A model generated the notes under the pieces. The model ran no database searches. It was not told the DNA's origin and was given only the letters and a program-made list of their open reading frames with translations. A stretch of 64,000 nt of DNA from assembly GCF_009177095.1 (NCBI RefSeq), contig NZ_AP021861.1, positions 2,772,501 to 2,836,500 of the forward strand. The letters are read 5' to 3'. This document shows, in pieces, positions 10,793 through 18,678 of the stretch. Position numbers and translations under genes: made by a program. The DNA comes from Lacipirellula parvula. Its GTDB lineage: Bacteria; Planctomycetota; Planctomycetia; Pirellulales; Lacipirellulaceae. Position 1 is the first letter of the stretch. Each line of letters begins with the position of its first letter.

Positions 10793-11146
10793 ATGCCCAC
10801 CTACGACTACGAATGCGACGCCTGCGGACATGAGTTCGAGTTGTTCCAGGGAATTAACGACGCCGTCCAGCGCAAGTGCCCCAAGTGCGGCAAGCTGAAG
10901 CTGCGGCGCCTCTTCGGCACCGGCGCCGCCGTCGTGTTCAAGGGCTCGGGCTTCTACGAGACCGACTACCGCAGCGACTCGTACAAGAAGGCCGCCGAGA
11001 AGGACAAGAAGTCGTCGTCTGAGTCTTCAAGCAGTTCCAGCGAGAAGTCGTCAGAGAAGAGTTCGGAGAAATCGTCGTCCTCCGAGAAGTCGTCTTCGAG
11101 CAGCAGCGAGACTAAGTCGAAATCGAAGAAGCCGAAGAAGGATTAG
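10793..11146 (+). CDS. FmdB family zinc-ribbon protein with Ser/Lys-rich tail
   Basis: 117 residues. The N-terminal ~60 residues are an FmdB/CxxC zinc ribbon (PF09723): MPTYDYECDACGHEFE with Cys8/Cys11 and Cys29/Cys32 as likely zinc ligands, followed by FKGSGFYETDYRS. The rest, from about residue 68, is a low-complexity SSSEKSSEKSSEKSS tail ending in a basic cluster (KSKSKKPKKD). Members act as putative regulators in C1 metabolism or as small zinc proteins of unknown role; no amidase is nearby here. It follows grpE across repeat copy B and precedes yacG, another small zinc protein. Confidence 0.85.
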   Translation: MPTYDYECDACGHEFELFQGINDAVQRKCPKCGKLKLRRLFGTGAAVVFKGSGFYETDYRSDSYKKAAEKDKKSSSESSSSSSEKSSEKSSEKSSSSEKSSSSSSETKSKSKKPKKD

Positions 11147-11253
11147 AAGAAAATCCACGCTTCATTCTTTCTTCGTGCGTCTTCGTGACCATCGTGTCTT
11201 TGTGGTGAGTTCTTTTGATCACTGCTCCAGCGGGTCGTTGACCCACGGCTACT

Positions 11254-11421
11254 ATGCGTTGTCCCACCTGCGAACGCGAATTTCAGCCTGCTGAATCGAC
11301 GATGCTCCCGTTCTGCAGCGAGCGGTGCCGCACGATCGATCTCGGCCGCTGGTTGGAGGAAGGGTACGCCCTTCCCGAACTGACCGAAGTCGACGACGAA
11401 GCTTTCGGCGACGGCGAATAA
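11254..11421 (+). CDS. yacG: DNA gyrase inhibitor/zinc-binding protein YacG
   Basis: Short gene, 55 residues: begins MRCPTCEREFQP and continues LPFCSERCRTIDLGRWLEEGY. The four zinc cysteines are C3, C6, C21 and C25, in the YacG order C-X2-C...C-X3-C, and DLGRWLEEGY is the family signature. YacG proteins bind GyrB and inhibit gyrase in E. coli. The tail is acidic (TEVDDEAFGDGE). The start codon lies directly after a GGGTCGTTGACCC hairpin that recurs, reversed, near 16.86 kb. It lies between fmdB and a membrane-protein gene, all on the plus strand. Confidence 0.9.
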   Translation: MRCPTCEREFQPAESTMLPFCSERCRTIDLGRWLEEGYALPELTEVDDEAFGDGE

Positions 11422-11552
11422 CCCGTCTGCGTTCTTTCTCAGCGACCGCAATTTCGCGGTCGCCGCCAACGACGCGATTGGCCTATAATCCGGCCAACGC
11501 CGCGGCCCACGTTCCGCCGCTGCGACCAAGCTCGCCATCAGACGCACGCCTC

Positions 11553-12788
11553 ATGACTCCCTCGCCGCATCAGCTTTCCTCCGTCCGTTGGCCCGCCATC
11601 TTTCCGTGGCTCATCCTCGTTCGCGCCGCTCGCGTCTCGCTGATGTTCCGCGTCATCGTCCTCGCGCTCCTCGGCGTCGCGGCAACGCACGGCGGTTGGC
11701 GGCTGATTGATTCCATGCTGCAAGGCAGCCAATCATTGGAGTCGTTGGAACGCGCGCCGCAGATCTCGATCCCACTGATGCCCGAAAGGCATGAGCCGCC
11801 GACGACGTTCAACGAGCCGATCATCGTGAAATCGGAATTGACGGTGGGAGCCTTCCTCTCCGCCTGGCATTGGCTCGGCCGGCCGTTCGGCTTGCTCGCA
11901 CTGCGGCCAACGCTGCAAGAGAGCGTCACGCTCGCGCTCGCTGGCGTTTGGAGCGTCGCCGTCTGGGCCCTGTTCGGCGGAGCGATCGCTCGCATCGCTG
12001 CCGTTTACCTTACCTACGGCGAGACGCTCGGGCCAATCGCCGCCATCCGCGCAGCGGCCCGCACGTGGCTGGCGGCCGTCGGCGCCATCGGCCTGGTCGC
12101 GCTCGCGACGCTCGTCGTTGCGCTGCCGTTGATCGTCGCCGGGGCGCTGCTCCGCTTCGATCTCATGGTCTTGCTCATGGGCATGGCCTGGATCGTCGCA
12201 CTTCTTTGCGGAGCCGTGGTCGCCATCCTCGCCGTCGGCCTCGCACTCGGCTGGCCGCTCATGTGGGCCACCTCCGCTGTGGAGCGCACCGACGCGTTCG
12301 ACGCGATCAGCCGCGGCTTCGCCTATCTCTATCAGCGCCCGCTGCAGCTCTTGTTCTACGTCCTCGTCGCCAGCCTGATTGGCGTCCTCGCGCAACTCGC
12401 AGTTTCCGCCGCCGTCGTCGCGACGACGACCGCCACCGAGTGGTCCGTCGCCCTCGGCGCCGGCGAGGGCCGCACGAGCGACCTCGGCTTTGATCAGCAG
12501 GGCGTTAGCGGCGACGTCGATTCCGTCGGCGAGATCGGCGCCGGCGGCATCCAGTTCTGGACCGGCGTCGTCCAGGGAGCGTCGACTTACTTCCCGCTCG
12601 CCTACTTCTGGCCCGCTGTCACGGCAATCTACCTGTTGCTGCGACGCGAAATCGACGGGACCGAGATGACCGAGGTCGTGTTCGACGAAGGCGAATCGTT
12701 CCGCGGTCTGAAGCCCCTCACGCCAACCGCCAGCGGCGTCCCGCAGATTGAAGGCTCCGGCAGCGAGCAGGCTACGACGAGCAAATAA
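11553..12788 (+). CDS. Multi-pass membrane protein of unknown function
   Basis: About 411 residues from the ATG at 11553; a longer frame reaching back to 11325 overlaps yacG and is rich in Arg/Ser, so it was not used. Hydrophobic stretches include VSLMFRVIVLALLGVAA, LALAGVWSVAVWALF, WLAAVGAIGLVALATLVVAL, LMVLLMGMAWIVALLCGAV, PLQLLFYVLVASLIGVLA and YFPLAYFWPAVTAIYLLL, giving at least six membrane segments. The segment AISRGFAYLYQRPLQLL suggests a conserved cytoplasmic motif. I recognise no enzyme family. A TATAAT at 11484-11489 may be its promoter. The stop codon is immediately followed by a hairpin shared with the convergent gene. Confidence 0.7.
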   Translation: MTPSPHQLSSVRWPAIFPWLILVRAARVSLMFRVIVLALLGVAATHGGWRLIDSMLQGSQSLESLERAPQISIPLMPERHEPPTTFNEPIIVKSELTVGAFLSAWHWLGRPFGLLALRPTLQESVTLALAGVWSVAVWALFGGAIARIAAVYLTYGETLGPIAAIRAAARTWLAAVGAIGLVALATLVVALPLIVAGALLRFDLMVLLMGMAWIVALLCGAVVAILAVGLALGWPLMWATSAVERTDAFDAISRGFAYLYQRPLQLLFYVLVASLIGVLAQLAVSAAVVATTTATEWSVALGAGEGRTSDLGFDQQGVSGDVDSVGEIGAGGIQFWTGVVQGASTYFPLAYFWPAVTAIYLLLRREIDGTEMTEVVFDEGESFRGLKPLTPTASGVPQIEGSGSEQATTSK

Positions 12789-12884
12789 AAGCCACCGGCT
12801 CCGCCGGTGGACGGATTGAAAGAATCTCTACGAGCGCTAGGTAACTCGACTGGCACGTCGTCCACCGGCAGAGCCGGTGGCTCT
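12789..12884. terminator. Bidirectional hairpin exactly filling a convergent gap
   Basis: Arms AAGCCACCGGCTCCGCCGGT (from 12789) and CACCGGCAGAGCCGGTGGCT (to 12882). The left arm starts at the base after one TAA and the right arm ends next to the opposite-strand TAA. A second copy is at 39733-39815. Confidence 0.75.
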
Positions 12885-13237
12885 TACCGCGCCAGCGCCG
12901 CGACGAGCGCATCAAGCCGCCCCTCAAACTGCCCGCGGGTAACGACCTCGTCGCACCCCGCCGCCACGGCCGCCGCGAGCGAATCGCGCTGCACATGCGG
13001 CCCGCCGGCCAGAATCTTCGCTGCCGGCGCCGCGGCGCGGAGTTGAGCAACCGCCTCCGCCACATCGAGCGCGGGCAACCGCAAGTCGATCGCAACGAGC
13101 GCCACGCCGTCCGCAGCACAGCGCGCCACGGCGTCCGCCGCGCTCCCCGCCACGCCCACGGTCGCCCCATGCCGATCCGCCGCCCCCTGGGCCGCAGACA
13201 TCAGCATCAAATCAGAACTCAACAACAAAAAATGCAT
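12884..13237 (-). CDS. Degenerate response-regulator receiver-like protein
   Basis: 117 residues with the alternating beta-alpha pattern of a stand-alone CheY-like receiver domain. Asp51 in VALVAIDLRLP sits where the phosphorylated Asp should be. The N-terminal acidic pair is reduced to one Asp (LLLSSDL), and the usual Lys near the end is replaced: GCDEVVTRGQF has Arg-Gly where TKP is typical. No output domain and no histidine kinase lie nearby. Next gene upstream on the same strand is the P-II gene, 60 bp away, so a shared transcript is possible. A receiver that no longer signals by phosphorylation is the best reading, at moderate confidence. Confidence 0.6.
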   Translation of the reverse strand: MHFLLLSSDLMLMSAAQGAADRHGATVGVAGSAADAVARCAADGVALVAIDLRLPALDVAEAVAQLRAAAPAAKILAGGPHVQRDSLAAAVAAGCDEVVTRGQFEGRLDALVAALAR

Positions 13238-13297
13238 CCCAATCCCCAGTCGCTCGCGGCGTAGCGACTACCGGCGTCGCGAGTCCGAACAATTAAA

Positions 13298-13645
13298 TTA
13301 AATCGCTCCCGGCCCGCGCGCTCCGTCGCTCACCTGAATCGCCTCGTCCATCGGCAACACAAACACCTTGCCGTCGCCGATCGTCCCTTCGCCGCCGGTG
13401 CGGGCAACTTGTTCTAGGACCTCGATCGTCTTCTCAACAAAATCGTCGTTCACGGCGATCTCAAGCGCCACCTTCCGCAGCAAGTTCGTCTTGTACTCGG
13501 CGCCGCGATAAGTTTCGTCCTGGCCGCGTTGTCGGGCAAACCCCATGGCGTCGCCGACGGTGAGCCGCGACACGCCGATCCGCCGCAGCGCTTCTTGCAC
13601 CGCTTTCAGCTTCGGAGGTTGGATGATTGCGATGATGAGCTTCAT
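13298..13645 (-). CDS. glnB: Nitrogen regulatory protein P-II
   Basis: 115-residue P-II signal protein that reports 2-oxoglutarate and ATP/ADP status to nitrogen enzymes and transporters. The start MKLIIAIIQPPKL is preceded by no credible extension. The T-loop YRGAEYKTNLL places Tyr51 exactly at the uridylylation position, and GEGTIGDGKVFVLPMDEA is the conserved nucleotide-binding B-loop/C-terminal region. No amtB or glnA is adjacent, which favours a GlnB-like rather than GlnK-like label, but the two cannot be separated by sequence here. It is divergent from the APH-family gene (97 bp between starts). Confidence 0.92.
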   Translation of the reverse strand: MKLIIAIIQPPKLKAVQEALRRIGVSRLTVGDAMGFARQRGQDETYRGAEYKTNLLRKVALEIAVNDDFVEKTIEVLEQVARTGGEGTIGDGKVFVLPMDEAIQVSDGARGPGAI

Positions 13646-13742
13646 AACTGCCGCCGACTGACGAGAAACCGTTCTTTTTGGGTAAGATAGAGCATACCCC
13701 GCCGCCCGCGATTCGAGTAGGTCGGCCCACGAGGCCCGCGAC

Positions 13743-14783
13743 ATGGAACAACTCGTCAAAGAGCTCGTTGCGACCCTCGGGGCGTGGCTTCCAGCCCCGC
13801 ACGCGGCGTTGTTTGCTGGGCTCGGCGAGGGAAGCAGTTTTAGCGGCGCCGGGCTCTGGCGGGTCGAGCATCGCGATGCCATCTACGTGCTACGCCGCTG
13901 GCCTGCCGCGGCGACGTCGCAGCGCCTCGACGAAATCATTCGCCTGCAGCGTCACCTCGCTGCGGCGAATCTCGCCGTCGCCGCTCCGCTCGCGCTGGCG
14001 GACTCGCCTGAGAAATTCGTTCACACGCATTTCGGCGCCAACGCCGAGTTCTGGACGCTCTCGCCGTGGCTTGCGGGCGTCGCCGATTACTGGACCTACC
14101 CGCGTGCCGCGAGACTCAAATCGGCGCTCCGCACCCTCGCCGACGTCCACCTCGCGGCATCCAGCCACGCTCCCCCCGACGCGAATGGCGGGCCGCGTAC
14201 CGCTCGTTCGCCCGCGCTGCAGAAACGAGCGGACCGCCTCGCCGCGCTGCAAGCCGGCGATCTCGCCGAACTAAAATCATACGTCACCCGCGGCCCTGCC
14301 AGTCTTACCCGCGAGTTGGCATTCCACGCCCTCGCGCACAGCGAACGCGCCCTCCCGCGACTTAGTCACGAATCGCACCGCTGGCGCGAAGAGTCGCTCC
14401 CGCTGCAGTGGGTGCTCCGCGACGTCTGGCACGACCACCTCCTCTTCACTGAGGACCGCGTCACCGGCGTCCTCGACTTCGGCGCCGTTGCCGTCGATTC
14501 CCCTGCCGGCGACGTGGCACGCTTGCTCGGCAGTCTCGTTGGCGACGACGAAGCGGCATGGCAGCTCGGTCTCGACGCCTACGCCAGTCGCCGCCAGTTA
14601 GCGCCCGACGAACTCGCCGCCGCACGGTTCTTCGACGCCAGCGGCACGCTCCTCTCGGCGATGAATTGGGTCCACTGGCTCTACCGCGATAGCAGCTCGC
14701 TGGGCCCGAATGTCGACCTCCCCGCGGCACACCGCCGCTTGGAACGGCTCGTCTCGCGGCTCCGTTCGCTCGCCTCCGTCTAA
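13743..14783 (+). CDS. Aminoglycoside phosphotransferase (APH)-family kinase
   Basis: 346 residues of the APH/choline-kinase fold (PF01636). Visible: a glycine-rich start GEGSSFSGAGLWRV, the Lys-equivalent strand DAIYVLRRWP, the Brenner-type catalytic loop VWHDHLLFTEDRVTGVLDFG, and the metal-binding Asp in LDFGA followed by DSPAGDVARLLGS. The usual Asn after the catalytic loop is not obvious in HDHLLF. The family phosphorylates small molecules (homoserine, choline, sugars, antibiotics); the substrate is not predictable. No resistance genes are near, so antibiotic inactivation is unlikely. It is divergent from glnB. Confidence 0.78.
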   Translation: MEQLVKELVATLGAWLPAPHAALFAGLGEGSSFSGAGLWRVEHRDAIYVLRRWPAAATSQRLDEIIRLQRHLAAANLAVAAPLALADSPEKFVHTHFGANAEFWTLSPWLAGVADYWTYPRAARLKSALRTLADVHLAASSHAPPDANGGPRTARSPALQKRADRLAALQAGDLAELKSYVTRGPASLTRELAFHALAHSERALPRLSHESHRWREESLPLQWVLRDVWHDHLLFTEDRVTGVLDFGAVAVDSPAGDVARLLGSLVGDDEAAWQLGLDAYASRRQLAPDELAAARFFDASGTLLSAMNWVHWLYRDSSSLGPNVDLPAAHRRLERLVSRLRSLASV

Positions 14784-14967
14784 AAACCGCCAGAAAAAGT
14801 GTCGCTTTTCTCGGCAAACCGCACGCCGCTGACGCTCGGCGCCGCAAACCCCGGTCGCCGATCGCCGTTGACCCGGTTTTCGCCCCAACCGTAAAATCTT
14901 CTCATCGGCAGAGGCGGCGGGGATTCCGCGCGCGATGCTGGCATCTCCCGGTTAGGAATTCGACGGA

Positions 14968-16842
14968 ATGACTCTTTCACGATATCGCGGGGCCTCCGCC
15001 CGGTTGGCGGCGTTCCTCTGTCTTCTCGTCGCCGTGCAGACGGCGGCCGCGCAAGAGTTCAATTTCGGCAAGTTCGACAACAAGCTCGGCGGCGGCCTGG
15101 GCGGCTTCGGGCAGAACGACCAGAAGGTCACCGTCTCGGCCGAGTTCACCGAGCCGACCGAAACGGCCCCGGCGATGCTGTTCGTCACGGCGAAGATCGT
15201 CCCCGGCCTCCACCTCTACGCCGCCGACCAAGGCGCCCTCGCCGACGGCGACGGCCCGAGCCCGACGCGCATCAAGCTGCAAGACGGCGAGCCGGTGAAG
15301 CTGCTCGGCAAGTTCCAACACATCGAGCAACCGAAGACGCACGTCGACGGCATCATCTGGAAGGGCCTCGAAATCCGTGAGCACTACGACCAAGTGACGT
15401 GGTACGCACCGGTCGAGCTCCCCGCCGGCTTCAACGCCGCAACCGCGGCGATCAGCGGCGCCCTCGACGGCCAGGCGTGCGACGAAAAATCATGCACGCC
15501 GATCGACGTCGCCTTCACGGCCAAGCTCGGCAAAGGTTTCGACATCCCCACGACGCAAGCCGCCACGCCGCCAAGCCCCGCGTCAACCCTCTCGCTCTGG
15601 ACCGTCGCCGGCTACGGCATCATCGGCGGGTTGATTCTCAACCTGATGCCGTGCGTGCTGCCGGTCATCGGCCTGAAGGTACTGTCGTTCGCAGAGCAGG
15701 GGGGCCGCAGCCGCGCTCGCGTCCTCGGCTTGAATCTTGCTTACTCAGCCGGCCTGCTCTCGGTCTTCATGATTCTGGCGACGCTCGCCGTCGGCGTGCA
15801 GCTTGGCGTGAGCCGCGAGAATTTTGGCTGGGGCGAACTCTACACGCTCACTTGGTTCAAAGTCGGCATGACGGCCCTCGTCTTCTCGATGGCTCTCAGC
15901 TTCATGGGCATCTGGGAAATCCCGATTCCCGGCTTCGCCGCCTCGAGCACCGCGTCGAAGTTGTCGGCAGAGGAAGGTCCGCTTGGCGCTTTCTGCATGG
16001 GCATCTTCACGACGCTACTGGCGACGCCCTGCAGCGGGCCGTTCCTCGGCCCGGTCTTCGGCTACACGATCAGCCAGCCCGCCGCCGTCACGTTCCTGGT
16101 CTTCGGCTCGGTGGGCGTCGGCATGTCGTTGCCCTACCTGCTGATCGGCATGTTCCCGTCGCTGGTCAGCTGGCTGCCCAAGCCCGGCCCATGGATGGAA
16201 ACGCTTAAGCACCTGCTCGGCTTCGTGCTGCTCGGCACGGTCGTCTACCTCTTCTCGACGATCAACGAAGACTACTTCCTGGCGACGCTGGCGATGCTGT
16301 TCGGCATTTGGTTCGCCTGCTGGTTGATTGGCCGCGTGCCGATCTACGCCGAGTCCGGCGAAAAAATCCGCGGCTGGGTAACCGGCGCCGCGATCGCCGC
16401 GCTCATCGGCTACGGCTCGTTCCAATTACTGACGCCGAGCGAGTCGATGCTCCCCTGGCAGCCTTATTCCCCGGAAGCGCTCGCGATGGCCCGCGCCCAG
16501 GGCAAGACGGTGATGGTCGACTTCACCGCCGACTGGTGCCCCACCTGCAAGACGAACCTCAAGTTCTCCATCAATCGCCAAGAGGTGAAGGACGTCGTCG
16601 AAGAGAACGACGTCGTGACTTTGCTGGCCGACTGGAGCGACAAGAACGACACGATCAAGCAAGCGGTGATGGAACTCAACAGCCGCAGCATTCCGCTGCT
16701 GGCGATCTACCCATCCGATTCGAGCCGCGAAGTGATGGTGCTGCGAGACGTGATCACGCAGTCGCAAGTCCTCGAAGCCCTCGCCGAAGCGGGCCCGTCG
16801 CTCGACCCCAAAACCGCCGCCGTGACGAGCGAAAAGAAGTAA
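14968..16842 (+). CDS. dsbD: Thiol:disulfide interchange protein DsbD-like, with thioredoxin domain
   Basis: 624 residues. Signal peptide (LAAFLCLLVAVQTAAAQE), an N-terminal DsbD-alpha-like beta domain (about 45-200, VTAKIVPGLHLYAADQ), a membrane transporter core with paired cysteines in LNLMPCVLPVIGLK and LLATPCSGPFLGPV, and a C-terminal thioredoxin-like domain with W523-C524-P-T-C527 (FTADWCPTCK). This is the full three-domain DsbD layout, which carries electrons from cytoplasmic thioredoxin to periplasmic proteins. The cysteine contexts PCVLP and PCSGP match the family. It probably serves cytochrome maturation or protein repair. It is convergent with purM; a long hairpin lies between. Confidence 0.92.
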   Translation: MTLSRYRGASARLAAFLCLLVAVQTAAAQEFNFGKFDNKLGGGLGGFGQNDQKVTVSAEFTEPTETAPAMLFVTAKIVPGLHLYAADQGALADGDGPSPTRIKLQDGEPVKLLGKFQHIEQPKTHVDGIIWKGLEIREHYDQVTWYAPVELPAGFNAATAAISGALDGQACDEKSCTPIDVAFTAKLGKGFDIPTTQAATPPSPASTLSLWTVAGYGIIGGLILNLMPCVLPVIGLKVLSFAEQGGRSRARVLGLNLAYSAGLLSVFMILATLAVGVQLGVSRENFGWGELYTLTWFKVGMTALVFSMALSFMGIWEIPIPGFAASSTASKLSAEEGPLGAFCMGIFTTLLATPCSGPFLGPVFGYTISQPAAVTFLVFGSVGVGMSLPYLLIGMFPSLVSWLPKPGPWMETLKHLLGFVLLGTVVYLFSTINEDYFLATLAMLFGIWFACWLIGRVPIYAESGEKIRGWVTGAAIAALIGYGSFQLLTPSESMLPWQPYSPEALAMARAQGKTVMVDFTADWCPTCKTNLKFSINRQEVKDVVEENDVVTLLADWSDKNDTIKQAVMELNSRSIPLLAIYPSDSSREVMVLRDVITQSQVLEALAEAGPSLDPKTAAVTSEKK

Positions 16843-16850
16843 CGTTGCTA

Positions 16851-17020
16851 CAGTAGCCGCGGGTCAACGACCCGCCGGAGCGTTGAGGAAAAAGGCTAAC
16901 CACCAAGACACCAAGGGCACAAAGACGCACTAAGCAAGCGAAGGAAGAAGATATTCCGAAGCGTAGGCTCCGGCTCACTCTTCCTTCGTGATTCTTAGTG
17001 CCCGTCGTGCCTTCGTGGTA
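16851..17020. repeat. Intergenic hairpins between convergent dsbD and purM
   Basis: A small GCGGGTC-AAC-GACCCGC hairpin (16859-16875) is followed by a long imperfect dyad. Its left arm, 16901-16950, has CACCAAGACACCAAGGGCAC; its right arm, 16981-17019, has TTAGTGCCCGTCGTGCC and TTCGTGGT. Related single-arm sequence occurs at 11160-11212. Probably a bidirectional terminator. Confidence 0.6.
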
Positions 17021-17035
17021 AAAGCGAACTTGTTT

Positions 17036-18097
17036 CTACGCCCAACGCGCCTCGCCCTTGCCCTCAACAATCCGCCCAATCCGCCAGCTCTCAAACCCCA
17101 GCCCGTTGAGCTGTTGCTGAATGCTCTCGGCGTAGTAGTCGCTCACCACCAGCGTCAGCCCGACGCCCATGTTGAAGACGTGGAACATCTCGGCCTCTTC
17201 GACGTCGCCCAGCTTCTGCAGCCACGGGAACACCGGCGCGATCGGCCAGCTGTCGCGGAAGATCTCCGCATCGACGTGATTGGGCAGCACCCGCGACAGA
17301 TTCTCGTGTAGCCCGCCGCCCGTGATGTGGGCCACCGCGTGGACGACGCTTTTTACCTTGTAGTGATTGAGCACGTCGCGGACCGGGCGCGTGTAGAGCC
17401 GCGTCGGTGTCAGCAACACGTCACCGACCGTTTTGTCGCTGAAGTCGACCTTGTCGTTCACTTTCAGTCCGGCGTGATCAAGCACGATCTTGCGTACGAG
17501 GCTGTAGCCGTTCGAGTGGATGCCGCTCGACGCGATGCCGATCACCGCGTCGCCCGGCGTCACGTTCTGCCCGGTGAGCATCCGCGACTGCTCGACGATA
17601 CCGACGCAGAATCCGGCGAGGTCGTAGTCGCCCGGCTGGTAGAGATCAGGCATGATCGCCGTCTCGCCGCCGACGAGGGCCGCGTCGCAGTCGAGGCACC
17701 CTTGGCTGATGCCGCTGACGATCTGCTCGAGCAGCCCTGGATCGTCCGCCGCCATCGCCACATAGTCGAGGAAGAAGAGCGGTTCCGCTCCGCAGCAGAT
17801 CGCGTCGTTGACGCACATCGCCACGAGGTCGATGCCGACCGTGTCGTGCCGGCCGAGCAATTGGGCGACCTTCAGCTTCGTGCCGACGCCATCGGTGCAG
17901 GAGACCAGCACTGGCTCATTATAGTTCCGCGCGAACAGGCCGCCGGCAAAATCGAGCTTGAACAGCCCCGCGAACCCATTGGCCCACGGCAACACCCGCG
18001 GGCAGTGCGTCCGCCGCATCAACCGCGGGAGCCGCGACATCGACTCCTCGTAGGTGGCCAGATCGACGCCCGAATCTTTGTAAGTCAGTTTTGCCAT
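17036..18097 (-). CDS. purM: Phosphoribosylformylglycinamidine cyclo-ligase (AIR synthetase)
   Basis: 353 residues, the fifth step of purine synthesis (FGAM to AIR, ATP dependent). Starts [13 protein letters not shown]; hallmarks are [70 protein letters not shown] and [17 protein letters not shown]. The length is typical. Near the N-terminus the loop normally holding GxFGGxF reads [13 protein letters not shown], consistent with divergent members. It is not in a purine operon here, although purN lies 17 kb away on the same strand. Confidence 0.95.
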   Translation of the reverse strand: MAKLTYKDSGVDLATYEESMSRLPRLMRRTHCPRVLPWANGFAGLFKLDFAGGLFARNYNEPVLVSCTDGVGTKLKVAQLLGRHDTVGIDLVAMCVNDAICCGAEPLFFLDYVAMAADDPGLLEQIVSGISQGCLDCDAALVGGETAIMPDLYQPGDYDLAGFCVGIVEQSRMLTGQNVTPGDAVIGIASSGIHSNGYSLVRKIVLDHAGLKVNDKVDFSDKTVGDVLLTPTRLYTRPVRDVLNHYKVKSVVHAVAHITGGGLHENLSRVLPNHVDAEIFRDSWPIAPVFPWLQKLGDVEEAEMFHVFNMGVGLTLVVSDYYAESIQQQLNGLGFESWRIGRIVEGKGEARWA

Positions 18098-18678
18098 TGA
18101 ACTTGCTTGCGTGAAGATGGCTGCAAGGGAGCGATTTTAAGGGCCCAGCCGCCGACCGTCGAGGGTCGGAGTAGTGGGAGGGAGAGGGGGAAATGACGAA
18201 TTCCCGAATGACGAATGACGAATGAGGATCGCTTGAGTCCTCCATTCGTCATTCGGATTTCGTCATGCGTCATTCATTTCTGGGGCCCAAGCGATTCAAT
18301 CCCCGCCCCTGCCAACAGCCCCCGGGGCTGGCATCTCGCCCCCGCCCGGGTACGATTGTGCAGGTCCTATCGGTGAGCGGGCGACGGCGGCCGGCGCAAC
18401 CCGACAGTGGCGCCGCGTAGCGAAACAAAGCCTTCCGCGCCGGTGCGCCTACCTGCTCCGCCTAAGCTATGTTGAAGCGGAGGCACGGGTTGACGCGCGT
18501 GTGCGGTAAGGCGAAGGTGCGCTGCGGCACATTTGCGTTTTCAAGACTAACGGGAGATTGAGTCGAAGCATGAGGCGTGGCCCAGCGCTGCGCCTTCAGG
18601 GAAGCAAGGCACAGCGGCGGCAACTGGGACCACACCTCCTGAAGCCGGCCACCGTCATCCCGAGAGCCTTCCCGATCC
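18098..18678. other. Intergenic region with imperfect hairpin
   Basis: No gene recognised in 580 bases between two divergent genes. At 18191-18283 there is an imperfect dyad of ATGACGAAT units on the left and ATTCGTCATTCG on the right. The remainder is GC-rich; I compared it with tmRNA, SRP RNA and RNase P signatures and found no match. Confidence 0.45.

Noticed and set aside
11325-11552. Extended N-terminus of the membrane protein gene
   Set aside because: It overlaps yacG and is Arg/Ser rich; the ATG at 11553 gives a normal membrane protein start.
18299-18678. Structured RNA gene (tmRNA, SRP RNA, RNase P)
   Set aside because: The GC-rich stretch lacks the signature motifs of all three.
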